This document shows positions 8,258 to 16,244 of a DNA stretch of 64,000 nt, piece after piece; the stretch's first letter is position 1; each line of letters starts with the position of its first letter. The DNA is from Flavobacterium sp. ACN2 (GTDB lineage: Bacteria > Bacteroidota > Bacteroidia > Flavobacteriales > Flavobacteriaceae), in contig NZ_MRCM01000017.1 in assembly GCF_002303885.1 (NCBI RefSeq), forward strand, positions 88,806 to 152,805, in the 5' to 3' direction. Both the position numbers and the translations under genes were made by a program. Under the pieces are notes generated by a model. The model was given only the letters and a program-made list of their open reading frames with translations. It made no database searches and was not told where the DNA came from.

Positions 8258-9211
8258 TTATTTAAAAAAGCTATCTACAAATTCATATTTATTGAAGACT
8301 TGCAAATCTTCAATTCCTTCACCAACACCAATATATTTTACAGGAATTTGAAATTGATCTGAAATTCCAATTACCACACCGCCTTTTGCTGTTCCATCCA
8401 ATTTTGTAACAGCTAATGAAGTAACCTCTGTAGCTGCCGTAAATTGTTTAGCTTGTTCAAAAGCATTTTGACCTGTAGAGCCATCCAAAACCAAAAGTAC
8501 ATCATGAGGCGCATCAGCAACCACTTTCTGCATTACACGTTTTACTTTTGTCAACTCATTCATTAAGTTGATTTTATTATGAAGACGTCCAGCTGTGTCA
8601 ATAATTACAACATCAGCATTTTGAGCAACTGCAGATTGTAAAGTATCAAAAGCTACAGAAGCAGGATCGCTTCCCATTTGCTGTCTTACAATAGGCACAT
8701 TTACACGATCTGCCCAAACTTGCAATTGATCAATCGCAGCAGCACGAAATGTATCTGCAGCACCTAAAACAACATTATGCCCCGCTTTTTTAAATTGATA
8801 AGCCAATTTACCAATTGTTGTAGTCTTTCCAACTCCATTTACTCCAACAACCATTAAAACGTAAGGCTTTTTATCTTTCGGAATTTCAAATTCTGTTGCC
8901 TCACCTGTATTCGTTTCAGATAATAAAGCACCAATTTCATCACGAAGAATTTGATTCAATTCTTCTGTTCCTAGATATTTATCTTCAGCAACACGCTTTT
9001 CAATTCTTGTAATAATTTTCAAAGTAGTATCTACCCCAACATCAGAAGCCACAAGAACTTCCTCCAGATTATCTAAAACATCATCATCAACTTTAGATTT
9101 CCCTGCAACGGCTTTACTTAACTTCGAGAAAAAAGTAGTTTTCGTTTTTTCAAGACCTTTGTCTAAAGTCTCTTTTTTTTCGGTAGAGAATAATTTTTTA
9201 AAAAAACTCAT
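8258..9211 (-). CDS. ftsY: Signal recognition particle receptor FtsY
   Basis: 317 residues. SRP GTPase of the NG type that docks ribosome-SRP complexes at the membrane for co-translational insertion. After a short N-terminal stretch (no long acidic A domain, as usual in Bacteroidota) come the N-domain helices, the P-loop GVNGVGKTTTIGKLA near residue 123, DTFRAAAIDQLQVWADR, DTAGR near 205 and TKLDGTAKGGV near 268. The C-terminal GVGEGIEDLQVFNKYEFVDS is canonical. It is separated from the ribosomal protein genes upstream by a terminator at 9351-9380 and is followed after 6 bp by a small membrane protein gene. Confidence 0.97.
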   Translation of the reverse strand: MSFFKKLFSTEKKETLDKGLEKTKTTFFSKLSKAVAGKSKVDDDVLDNLEEVLVASDVGVDTTLKIITRIEKRVAEDKYLGTEELNQILRDEIGALLSETNTGEATEFEIPKDKKPYVLMVVGVNGVGKTTTIGKLAYQFKKAGHNVVLGAADTFRAAAIDQLQVWADRVNVPIVRQQMGSDPASVAFDTLQSAVAQNADVVIIDTAGRLHNKINLMNELTKVKRVMQKVVADAPHDVLLVLDGSTGQNAFEQAKQFTAATEVTSLAVTKLDGTAKGGVVIGISDQFQIPVKYIGVGEGIEDLQVFNKYEFVDSFFK

Positions 9212-9350
9212 TTTTTGTAGATTATTTAGATTTACTAGATTTCTTGATTTTCATGCAAGAAATCCAAATCTTTAAAGAAAGCGCAATTGTTTTACCAAAA
9301 AAGGCCAATTGTTACGATTCTTTAAATTTTTAGACAAATATAGGTAATAA

Positions 9351-9380
9351 AAAAGCTACTTCCGAAAGAAAGTAGCTTTT
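9351..9380 (-). terminator. Terminator of the rpmB-rpmG-DUF4295 unit
   Basis: Perfect 11-bp arms AAAAGCTACTT (9351-9361) and AAGTAGCTTTT (9370-9380) with an 8-nt loop; on the minus strand it ends in a T-run. Located 19 bp after the DUF4295 stop and before ftsY. Confidence 0.85.
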
Positions 9381-9399
9381 CTATATAATGTAATTGTAA

Positions 9400-9552
9400 T
9401 TATTTCTTTTTCAAGAACTCATCAACTTCTTCAGGAGCCATAATAGATTCTACGAATGTATACGCACCAGTTTTAGGAGATTTTACCATTTTGATGGCTT
9501 TTGATAATCTCTTAGAAGATGTTTGTAACGATGCTACGGTTTTCTTTGCCAT
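9400..9552 (-). CDS. DUF4295 family protein
   Basis: A 50-residue basic protein (MAKKTVASLQTSSKRLSKAI, ending in EEVDEFLKKK) that is below common ORF length cut-offs. It matches the DUF4295 family, a Bacteroidota-specific small protein encoded directly after rpmG; a ribosome-associated role is likely from its constant position and its Lys-rich N-terminus, but this is inference. The ATG at 9552 and the TAA at 9400-9402 were read directly. The gap to rpmG is 75 bp with no promoter-like sequence evident, consistent with one operon rpmB-rpmG-DUF4295. Confidence 0.9.
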   Translation of the reverse strand: MAKKTVASLQTSSKRLSKAIKMVKSPKTGAYTFVESIMAPEEVDEFLKKK

Positions 9553-9627
9553 GATTCAAATGTTATTTGAAATTCATTAAATCTTCAAATGAAAAACCAT
9601 TTGAGATTTAATCAAAATCTCTAATTA

Positions 9628-9810
9628 TTACTTAATTTCTTTGTGAACAGTTACTCTTTTTAAAACTGGATTAAATTTTTTAATCTCTAATCTGTCTGGA
9701 GTATTTTTTTTGTTCTTAGTTGTAATATATCTAGAAGTTCCTGCAACACCAGAAGCTTTGTGTTCAGTACATTCTAAAATTACTTGGATTCTATTACCTT
9801 TCTTTGCCAT
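9628..9810 (-). CDS. rpmG: 50S ribosomal protein L33 (bL33)
   Basis: 60 residues, the usual bL33 length. The sequence opens MAKKGNRIQVILECTEHK and carries SRYITTKNKKNTPDRLEIKK and a C-terminal RVTVHKEIK, all typical. The zinc-binding Cys pairs of the C+ paralog are absent (single Cys14), so this is the zinc-free C- form. It lies 27 bp downstream of rpmB on the same strand and upstream of DUF4295, the standard Bacteroidota order. Confidence 0.97.
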   Translation of the reverse strand: MAKKGNRIQVILECTEHKASGVAGTSRYITTKNKKNTPDRLEIKKFNPVLKRVTVHKEIK

Positions 9811-9837
9811 CTTGCTATATATTTATTTAGGAAAAGA

Positions 9838-10074
9838 TTATTTGATAAATCCTTCTGACTGTGCTTTTTTCAAAACAGCAGTGATTCCATTTTTATTAAT
9901 TGTTTTTATCGTAGATGCTGCTACTCTAAGAGTAATCCATCTATCTTCTTCTGGAAGATAAAAACGCTTTTTAACTAAGTTTACAGAAAACTTTCTCTTA
10001 GTTTTGTTCATAGCGTGAGAAACGTTATTTCCTACCATCGCTCTTTTACCTGTAAGGTCACAAACTCTTGACAT
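9838..10074 (-). CDS. rpmB: 50S ribosomal protein L28 (bL28)
   Basis: 78 residues. MSRVCDLTGKRAMVGNNVSH at the N-terminus and RFYLPEEDRWITLRVAASTI in the centre are the L28 signature. Cys5 is the only one of the usual CxxC-type residues here, consistent with a zinc-free form. First gene of the rpmB-rpmG-DUF4295 unit; cinA ends 71 bp upstream on the same strand. Confidence 0.97.
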   Translation of the reverse strand: MSRVCDLTGKRAMVGNNVSHAMNKTKRKFSVNLVKKRFYLPEEDRWITLRVAASTIKTINKNGITAVLKKAQSEGFIK

Positions 10075-10145
10075 TATACTTATCTTTTATCGTTATTCAA
10101 AATCAGGGTGCAAAGAAAAGAAAAATAAACCATTGTAGCAAAAAA

Positions 10146-11399
10146 TTATTGCACAAATTTTAAAATTTCTTTCTGTAATATTTCCAAACTCTTGACAGAC
10201 GCCCTATCTATCACTTTTTCACGAGGTTGTCCGAAGTTAAATTCCTCGACAATTACCCCGTCTGGTGTTGCCAAAGCAATAAAAACAGTACCTATTTCAG
10301 CATCAGAATCGCCTTTTGATGGGCCTGCATTGCCCGTCGTTGCTAGCGCATAGTCTGTTTTTAGCAAATCTTTAGCACTCAAAGCCATAGCCGATGCAAC
10401 CTCAGCACTAACCACCGAAAATTGATCAATTAAATTTTTCGGTATTCCCAAAACATTTATTTTAACTTCTGTCGCATAAGAAACAATACTTCCTTTAAAA
10501 TAGCTTGACGAACCTGGAACAGCCGACAATAATGATGCAATTCTTCCACCTGTGCAACTTTCTGCTGTTGAGATGGTTTTATTTTGTTTCAAAAGCAACT
10601 TACCAATTACTGTTTCAATTGTTTCATTCTCTTCGTAACCTACAATTATATCATGAATGATGGCATCCAAGGACTGCACATTACTTTCTATCGCTTCTTC
10701 TAATTCCTCTTTATTAGTCCCGCGAGCAGTTAAACGCAAACGAACTCGCCCTGGATTGGGCAAATAAGCCAATTTTATAAATTCAGGAAGGTTGTTTTCC
10801 CATTGCTCAATACGTTCTGCCACTAAACTTTCTCCTTGCCCATACGTCAAAATGGTTTTATGAATGATATAAGGACGTTTGTATTCGCGGACAATTTTAG
10901 GAATTATTTCTTCTTCTACCAGATATTTCATTTCGTACGGAACTCCCGGAAGCGAAATAAATACGGTATTTTCTTTCTTCATCCACATTCCTGGCGCAGT
11001 TCCAACTTTATTATGCAAAACAGTACAGGTTGACGGAACAAGAGCTTGATCTTTGTTCAATTGAGAAATGGGTCTTTTATAAAACCCTTCAATTAATTCC
11101 GTCACATGCGCCAAAACTTTTTGATCTACAATTAACTCATCATCAAAGTATTCACAGAAAGTTTTCTTTGTTACATCATCTTTGGTTGGCCCTAATCCAC
11201 CTGTCACAATCACAACATCTACTTTGTTTTGTAGTTGCGCAAAAGTACCTAAAATATGTTTTTTGTCATCGCTTATTGATAGCATTTCTGCCACCTCAAC
11301 TCCAATTCTATCGAGTGATTTGGCGATAAAAGCCGAATTTGTATCTACGATTTGACCAATTAAGATTTCATCTCCAATAGTAATAATTGCTGCTTTCAT
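10146..11399 (-). CDS. cinA: CinA-like protein (nicotinamide-nucleotide amidase family)
   Basis: 417 residues with the two-domain CinA layout. The N-terminal MoCF/COG1058 domain starts AAIITIGDEILIGQIVDTNS and holds VIVTGGLGPTKDD. The C-terminal amidase domain has TISTAESCTGGRIASLLSAV near residue 275 and ATTGNAGPSKGDSDAEIGTV. CinA proteins hydrolyse ADP-ribose-type pyrophosphates and deamidate NMN to NaMN, recycling the NMN made by NAD-dependent DNA ligase. The serine of AESCTGG is present. The gene is on the same strand as the ribosomal genes and sits 71 bp upstream of rpmB; a separate promoter is likely but not clear. Confidence 0.95.
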   Translation of the reverse strand: MKAAIITIGDEILIGQIVDTNSAFIAKSLDRIGVEVAEMLSISDDKKHILGTFAQLQNKVDVVIVTGGLGPTKDDVTKKTFCEYFDDELIVDQKVLAHVTELIEGFYKRPISQLNKDQALVPSTCTVLHNKVGTAPGMWMKKENTVFISLPGVPYEMKYLVEEEIIPKIVREYKRPYIIHKTILTYGQGESLVAERIEQWENNLPEFIKLAYLPNPGRVRLRLTARGTNKEELEEAIESNVQSLDAIIHDIIVGYEENETIETVIGKLLLKQNKTISTAESCTGGRIASLLSAVPGSSSYFKGSIVSYATEVKINVLGIPKNLIDQFSVVSAEVASAMALSAKDLLKTDYALATTGNAGPSKGDSDAEIGTVFIALATPDGVIVEEFNFGQPREKVIDRASVKSLEILQKEILKFVQ

Positions 11400-11531
11400 A
11401 ATCAGTGAAATATTTGTGTCGCTTAAATAAATAAGCTAATAATTTATAAGTAGAAAATTAAATTTTGTCTAGGAGGAAGGTATTAACGGCTTTTACAAAC
11501 TATAAGCCCGTTTACAAAATTTAAAAAATGT

Positions 11532-11567
11532 TTTGACTTATTCCTTTAAAAACAGGAATAAGTCAAA
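11532..11567 (-). terminator. Terminator after the FAH-Hpt operon
   Basis: Perfect 14-bp arms TTTGACTTATTCCT (11532-11545) and AGGAATAAGTCAAA (11554-11567), 8-nt loop. It lies 7 bp after the Hpt stop on the minus strand; T-rich sequence follows in that direction. Confidence 0.8.
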
Positions 11568-11574
11568 TTTTATA

Positions 11575-11919
11575 TTAAAGATCAAAATCTTTTTTAATTT
11601 CTTTAATCGCTTCTTTTACTTGCACTTTAATACTTTTAAAAGTTTCGATAATATCTTTTTTCTTGCCTTCAGCTTTTGTCCAAGCTTCTACCTGCAAAAT
11701 TTCTTCAAAAGCCACATTTAACCCCATCAAATCAAGTGTAGGCTTTATTTTATGAGCATAGGAATAGGCGTATTTATGATCCTTCTTTTTTATTCCTTCT
11801 TTAATTTGTTTTAAATCTTCTGGAACTTCTGTAACAAATAAGGTTAAAATTTGATTTACAAATTCAGGGTCATTATCTGAAAGCGCATAAACTTTCGAAA
11901 GGTTGTACTTTAAAGCCAT
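11575..11919 (-). CDS. Hpt domain protein
   Basis: 114 residues, a stand-alone histidine phosphotransfer domain. The helix containing the phospho-accepting histidine reads YAYSYAHKIKPTLDLMGL (H around residue 56), matching the Hpt consensus AHxLKGxxxxxG. Such proteins shuttle phosphate between hybrid kinases and response regulators. No kinase or receiver gene is adjacent, so the partners are elsewhere. Its ATG overlaps the stop codon of the upstream FAH gene by one base (11919), so the two are translationally coupled even though their functions seem unrelated. Confidence 0.88.
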   Translation of the reverse strand: MALKYNLSKVYALSDNDPEFVNQILTLFVTEVPEDLKQIKEGIKKKDHKYAYSYAHKIKPTLDLMGLNVAFEEILQVEAWTKAEGKKKDIIETFKSIKVQVKEAIKEIKKDFDL

Positions 11920-12530
11920 TATTTTACTTGTATTCTGAATAATTTTTTATCTTCTAAAAAGCCTTCTAAAACATCATTTGGTTTTACAGCCGCAACACCT
12001 GCAGGCGTTCCTGTAAAAATAATATCTCCAATTTTTAAGGTAAAAAACTGAGACACGTGAGAAATCAATTCATCAATTTTCCAAAGCATCATATTTGAGT
12101 TTCCTTTTTGAACTGTTTCTGAATTGCTTCTTAATTCAAAATTAAGATTTTCCATAGAAACAAAATCAGTTTTTGGCAAAAAATCTCCAATAACTGCAGA
12201 ACCGTCAAATGCCTTGGCTTTTTCCCACGGAAGTCCTTTTTCTTTCAATTTACTTTGCAGGTCTCGAGCAGTAAAATCGATTCCAACACTTATTTCATCA
12301 TAATATTTATGAGCAAATTTTGGCTCAATATATTTCCCTACCTTATTAATCTTTACGATTATTTCAACTTCATGATGAACATCTTCAGAAAACTCCGGAA
12401 TAACAAAAGGATGCTGCTTCAACAAAACCGCCGAATCTGGCTTCATAAAAACAACTGGCTCGCTTGGGCGTTCGTTTTTCAACTCTTCTATATGATTGGC
12501 ATAATTCCTGCCGACACAGATAATTTTCAT
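11919..12530 (-). CDS. Fumarylacetoacetate hydrolase family protein
   Basis: 203 residues, the short single-domain FAH form (FAHD1/YcgM type; acylpyruvase or oxaloacetate decarboxylase activity in characterised members). Signatures: MKIICVGRNYANHIEEL, VVFMKPDSAVL, VHHEVEIIVKINK with the metal-binding HxE near residue 51, GIDFTARDLQ and GDIIFTGTPAGVAAV. The Glu/Asp metal ligands appear intact. The actual substrate cannot be assigned. Overlaps the Hpt gene by one base; the repeat at 12542-12620 lies between it and the exonuclease gene upstream. Confidence 0.93.
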   Translation of the reverse strand: MKIICVGRNYANHIEELKNERPSEPVVFMKPDSAVLLKQHPFVIPEFSEDVHHEVEIIVKINKVGKYIEPKFAHKYYDEISVGIDFTARDLQSKLKEKGLPWEKAKAFDGSAVIGDFLPKTDFVSMENLNFELRSNSETVQKGNSNMMLWKIDELISHVSQFFTLKIGDIIFTGTPAGVAAVKPNDVLEGFLEDKKLFRIQVK

Positions 12531-12541
12531 TCTTTTTTAAG

Positions 12542-12620
12542 TTACTGAGATACTGAGATGCTAAGATACTAAGAATCTAAAAAACTTAGAATCTCAGAAT
12601 CTTAGCATCTTAGAAACTTA
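12542..12620. repeat. Octamer-array hairpin (CTTAGAAT family), copy 1
   Basis: Left arm TACTGAGA repeated with variants in 8-bp steps, then an A-rich turn, then the right arm CTTAGAAT/CTCAGAAT/CTTAGCAT/CTTAGAAA. The arms are complementary, giving a long hairpin. The stop codon of the exonuclease (12618-12620) is the last triplet of the array. Other copies: 28091-28118, 41197-41256 and 45870-46003. Confidence 0.85.
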
Positions 12621-13388
12621 TTTAGTATTTAATTTTCTTAATTTAATTGCTGTCAAAACTTTTTTGGTGTACAACGGAAAATCAGCATTTTGAATCCAGC
12701 TGAAATACCCTGGTTCTGTTTCTAGAACCTTCTCCACTTTAGCACCTTTATGTTTTCCAAAAGTAAAAATTTCTTCGTCATCTTTATCAAAAGCAATCAT
12801 TCCTGCAAAATCGGCGATTTTTTTACGTGTCGTAAATTCAGACAAAGATTTCATGTCGTTCTCTAATTCTGGATAACGATCTAATTGCGCTTTCAAGATT
12901 TCGTATGTTGCCATTGTATCTGCTTCTGCCGAATGCGCATTGTCTAAACTTTTTCCACAATAAAATTTCAAAGCAGCACTTAAAGTACGCTCTTCCATTT
13001 TATGAAAAATAGTCTGCACATCTACAGAAACTTTGTTTTTCATATCAAAATCAACTCCTGCGCGAAGTAATTCTTCTGCTAAAAGCGGAATATCGAAACG
13101 ATCTGAATTAAATCCGCCAAGATCACTGTCTTTTATCATATTATGAATATGCGGAGCCAGTTCTGCAAAAGTGGGTTCATTGGCTACTTTCTCGTCTGTT
13201 ATACCATGAACTGCAGTTGTTTGTGGAGGAATTGGAATTGTTGGATTAACCAACCAGGTTTTACTTTCTTTGTTTCCGTTTGGAAAAACTTTGAATATTG
13301 AAATTTCTACGATTCTATCTTTACCGATATCAATTCCCGTTGTTTCGAGATCAAAAAAGCAAATTGGCTTGTTAAGTTTTAATTCCAT
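12618..13388 (-). CDS. 3'-5' exonuclease, DnaQ-like
   Basis: 256 residues. DEDDh exonuclease: ExoI motif FFDLETTGIDIGKDRIVEIS (D and E near residues 13-15), ExoII around LGGFNSDRFDIPLL, ExoIII HSAEADTMATYEIL with the catalytic His and Asp. The C-terminal ~60 residues (FAGMIAFDKDDEEIFTFGKH and following) form the small extra domain seen in Bacteroidota epsilon-like exonucleases and repeat the GKHKG motif. It probably acts as a stand-alone proofreading or DNA/RNA trimming nuclease. The gene is monocistronic, flanked by the octamer repeat at its 3' end. Confidence 0.93.
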   Translation of the reverse strand: MELKLNKPICFFDLETTGIDIGKDRIVEISIFKVFPNGNKESKTWLVNPTIPIPPQTTAVHGITDEKVANEPTFAELAPHIHNMIKDSDLGGFNSDRFDIPLLAEELLRAGVDFDMKNKVSVDVQTIFHKMEERTLSAALKFYCGKSLDNAHSAEADTMATYEILKAQLDRYPELENDMKSLSEFTTRKKIADFAGMIAFDKDDEEIFTFGKHKGAKVEKVLETEPGYFSWIQNADFPLYTKKVLTAIKLRKLNTK

Positions 13389-13554
13389 TTCTAATTTTTA
13401 TAAGTTTACAAATGTAATTTTTAAAGCGGAATATCTCTCTTTATTCTGATTTTTTTTGTCGAAAAATGCTTTCAATTAATCAATTTTAACTTTTCAAAAA
13501 CAAGCTTTTAGTAAGTCTGCGTAGTACTGCTTAATTCTTTTCTTACAAAACAAA

Positions 13555-13585
13555 AAATCCGCCAAGTTTTAAACCTGTCGGATTT
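13555..13585 (-). terminator. Terminator of the E2 gene
   Basis: Arms AAATCCG and CGGATTT with further partial pairing through the loop; on the minus strand the hairpin runs into TTTTTTG. It is 22 bp after the stop of the E2 gene. Confidence 0.75.
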
Positions 13586-13606
13586 GAATTTATTTGTACT
13601 TTATTT

Positions 13607-14965
13607 TTAGAAATCTCTATCTACATCAAAAGCTTCTAAATATTCTGCTACTCTTTTCACAAAACTTCCTCCTAATGCACCATCTACAACTCTATGATCG
13701 TAAGAGTGCGATAAGAACATTTTCTGACGAATTCCGATAAAGTCACCTTCTGGAGTTTCAATTACCGCAGGCACTTTGCGAATAGCACCAAGCGCTAGAA
13801 TTCCAACTTGAGGCTGATTGATAATTGGCGTTCCGAAAACACTTCCAAAAGTACCAACGTTTGTTACTGTGTAAGTTCCACCTTGCGTATCGTCTGGTTT
13901 TAGTTTTCCAGCTTTTGCACGGTTTCCTAAATCGTTAACCGCTTTAGCCATTCCAACAAGATTCAACTGATCTGCATTTTTAATTACAGGAACAATTAAA
14001 TTTCCGTTTGGCAATGCTGCTGCCATTCCTAAATTGATATTTTTCTTTTTAATGATATAATCTCCGTCAACAGAAATGTTCATTCCTGGAAAATCTTTTA
14101 AAGCTTTTGCAACTGCTTCCATCATAATTGGAGTAAAAGTCAGTTTCTCGCCTTCTCTTTTTTCAAAAGCTGCTTTTACTTTATCTCTCCATTTTACAAT
14201 ATTCGTTACATCTACTTCAATGAAAGATTGCACGTGAGCCGAAGTCTGAACCGATGCTACCATGTAACCCGAAATCAGTTTACGCATTCTGTCCATCTCA
14301 ACAATTTCGTCACCACCATTTACAGAAACCGGCACTGCCTGCTGGCTTTTTTGAACAACTGGCTCAACTGCTTTTGGAGCTTCAGCTTTTGGAGTTTCTG
14401 CAACAACTTTTGGAGCAACTTCAATTGTTTGCGGAGCTTGAATAGATCCCGATTTACGAGCTTCTACATATTTTAGAATATCTTCTTTAGTCACACGTCC
14501 ATCTTTTCCAGAACCTGGAATGTTTTCGAGTTCGTTTAAAGAAAGACCTTCTTCTTTTGCAATATTTTTTACTAATGGAGAAAAGAATTTATCTGATCCT
14601 GAGAAATCTTGAGAAGTTACCGTTTCTTTAACCGATTCGATTGTTTTTTCGATTTCTGCAGCTTCTGCAGGAGCGGCAGTTTCTTGAACCGTATTTGCAG
14701 CTTCTGGAGTTGCTGTTTCTCCGCCTTCAGTTTCAATAATAGCAATAGTTTGCCCTACCTGCACTAAATCATCTTTACCAAACAATTGCTCAACTAAAAT
14801 TCCTGATACTTCGCTAGGCACTTCGCTGTCAACTTTATCTGTTGCAATTTCGAGTACAGCTTCATCAGCCTCAATTTTGTCTCCAACTTCTTTCAACCAA
14901 TTTGTAATAGTTGCTTCAGCGACACTTTCTCCCATTTTAGGAAGCTTTAATTCAAATCTTGCCAT
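13607..14965 (-). CDS. Dihydrolipoyl acyltransferase, E2 of a 2-oxoacid dehydrogenase complex
   Basis: 452 residues. Domain order: one lipoyl domain (ARFELKLPKMGESVAEATI; lipoyl-lysine in EIATDKVDSEVPSE near residue 43), a Glu/Pro/Ala-rich linker, the E1/E3-binding domain (FFSPLVKNIAKEEGLSLNEL, GKDGRVTKEDILKYVE near 130-170), a second linker and the catalytic domain ending in SHSYDHRVVDGALGG with the catalytic His and Asp. The single lipoyl domain and GESVAEATI start resemble branched-chain or 2-oxoglutarate-type E2s; the order suggests the branched-chain complex, but E1 and E3 genes are not in the window, so the substrate is left open. The gene is monocistronic. Confidence 0.93.
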   Translation of the reverse strand: MARFELKLPKMGESVAEATITNWLKEVGDKIEADEAVLEIATDKVDSEVPSEVSGILVEQLFGKDDLVQVGQTIAIIETEGGETATPEAANTVQETAAPAEAAEIEKTIESVKETVTSQDFSGSDKFFSPLVKNIAKEEGLSLNELENIPGSGKDGRVTKEDILKYVEARKSGSIQAPQTIEVAPKVVAETPKAEAPKAVEPVVQKSQQAVPVSVNGGDEIVEMDRMRKLISGYMVASVQTSAHVQSFIEVDVTNIVKWRDKVKAAFEKREGEKLTFTPIMMEAVAKALKDFPGMNISVDGDYIIKKKNINLGMAAALPNGNLIVPVIKNADQLNLVGMAKAVNDLGNRAKAGKLKPDDTQGGTYTVTNVGTFGSVFGTPIINQPQVGILALGAIRKVPAVIETPEGDFIGIRQKMFLSHSYDHRVVDGALGGSFVKRVAEYLEAFDVDRDF

Positions 14966-15049
14966 ATTGTTAATCTAAAAGATGTTTTTGATTTTCAGAT
15001 TGCGAAATTAATGAATATTTTAAACATAAATTTCATTTAATATAATTTT

Positions 15050-16213
15050 TTACTCGATTTTTACAATTTGCCCTCTGTCATTTCTAGAATTACTTCCAAT
15101 AATAAAATGGGTATTTTTAGGCAAAACTTTAAAAGTAATACTCTTATCTTTAATAGTTTCTATGATTTCGATACATTTTTTGAATGAAATGTACTGATTA
15201 TCCAAAATTATTTCGACGTTTTTTCCCTTAAAAATCAGGCACGAATTTACCATTTTTTCTTTCGGGATTTTTAAAAACTGGACTTTATTTTTTAAAATTA
15301 GGGCTATTTTGTGAGACAAATCTTCATTTAAAGAATAAAAAACATGCAATTCTGGATTTGGTTTTATTCTTGTTTTGCCTTGAAACATTTTTACAAAAGA
15401 GAAAAACCAAGTTCCGATTTGGATGAAGAAACTAAAAAACAGTGATTTCTTAAAATGCTTCTGATAAAAGAAATTCATAGCTTCCTGAAAACGCTTCATA
15501 TATTTTTCGTCTTTTATGGTGCTTTCTCCTTTATAGTGCAAAACTGTAGTTTCGTGAAAGTAAAAATTTGCCTTTTGTTTTTGCAATGCCCTATACGATA
15601 AATCGATATCATCAGCATACATAAAACAATCTTCATCAAAACCTTTTAAATCTTCATAAAGCTCTTTTTTCAAAAGCATAAAAGCGCCAACGAGAATATC
15701 TACTTCCCCCGTTTCGTCTTCATCTAAATGCTGTGCGTAATATTGATTGAAGAGTTTGGATTTGGGAAAAACTTTATACAATCCGAAAATTTTGGTGAAA
15801 GCAACCCAAGGCGAAGGAATTCCGCGTTTGCTTTCTGGAAGAAACTCCCCTGTTCCATCAATTAATTTACAGCCAACAATTCCGAGATTTTTTTGCCTTT
15901 CGGCGAAAGCCAAAATCTTCGTAAAAGTATCTTCCGCAACGACGGTATCTGGGTTTAAAATACAAATATACTTTCCTTTCGCTTGACGAACACCAATATT
16001 ATTGCCTTTCGGGAATCCAAAATTTTCTTTGTTTTCGATCAGTTTTACGTCTGGAAATTTTTCTTTCATCATCAAAACACTTTCGTCTGATGAGTTATTG
16101 TCAATCACAATAATTTCTGCATCGATTGCCGCAATTGCCTCCTGAACACTTAAAACGCATTGTTCTAGAAAGTAACGCACATTATAATTTAAAATGACAA
16201 CCGATAACAGCAT
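15050..16213 (-). CDS. Family 2 glycosyltransferase
   Basis: 387 residues. GT-A fold GT2 enzyme of the rhamnosyltransferase/WbbL-like group: LLSVVILNYNVRYFLEQC, IIVIDNNSSDES near residue 36, FGFPKGNNIGV, the metal-binding region CILNPDTVV near 90 and FDEDCFMYADDIDLSYR near 200. A hydrophobic segment around 265-285 (FFSFFIQIGTWFFSFVK) may anchor it to the membrane. It probably adds a sugar to a polyprenyl-linked or surface glycan. The Omp85-like gene ends 31 bp upstream on the same strand, so they may be co-transcribed. Confidence 0.92.
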   Translation of the reverse strand: MLLSVVILNYNVRYFLEQCVLSVQEAIAAIDAEIIVIDNNSSDESVLMMKEKFPDVKLIENKENFGFPKGNNIGVRQAKGKYICILNPDTVVAEDTFTKILAFAERQKNLGIVGCKLIDGTGEFLPESKRGIPSPWVAFTKIFGLYKVFPKSKLFNQYYAQHLDEDETGEVDILVGAFMLLKKELYEDLKGFDEDCFMYADDIDLSYRALQKQKANFYFHETTVLHYKGESTIKDEKYMKRFQEAMNFFYQKHFKKSLFFSFFIQIGTWFFSFVKMFQGKTRIKPNPELHVFYSLNEDLSHKIALILKNKVQFLKIPKEKMVNSCLIFKGKNVEIILDNQYISFKKCIEIIETIKDKSITFKVLPKNTHFIIGSNSRNDRGQIVKIE

Positions 16214-16244
16214 GAAAAATTGAATCTGTAGATTTTGTCCGAAG

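Noticed and set aside
14228..14476. Overlapping plus-strand frames, rich in His/Asn/Leu (14228-14476, 14254-14445)
   Set aside because: They are antisense to the repetitive Ala/Pro/Glu linker of the E2 gene, which creates long open frames by codon bias.
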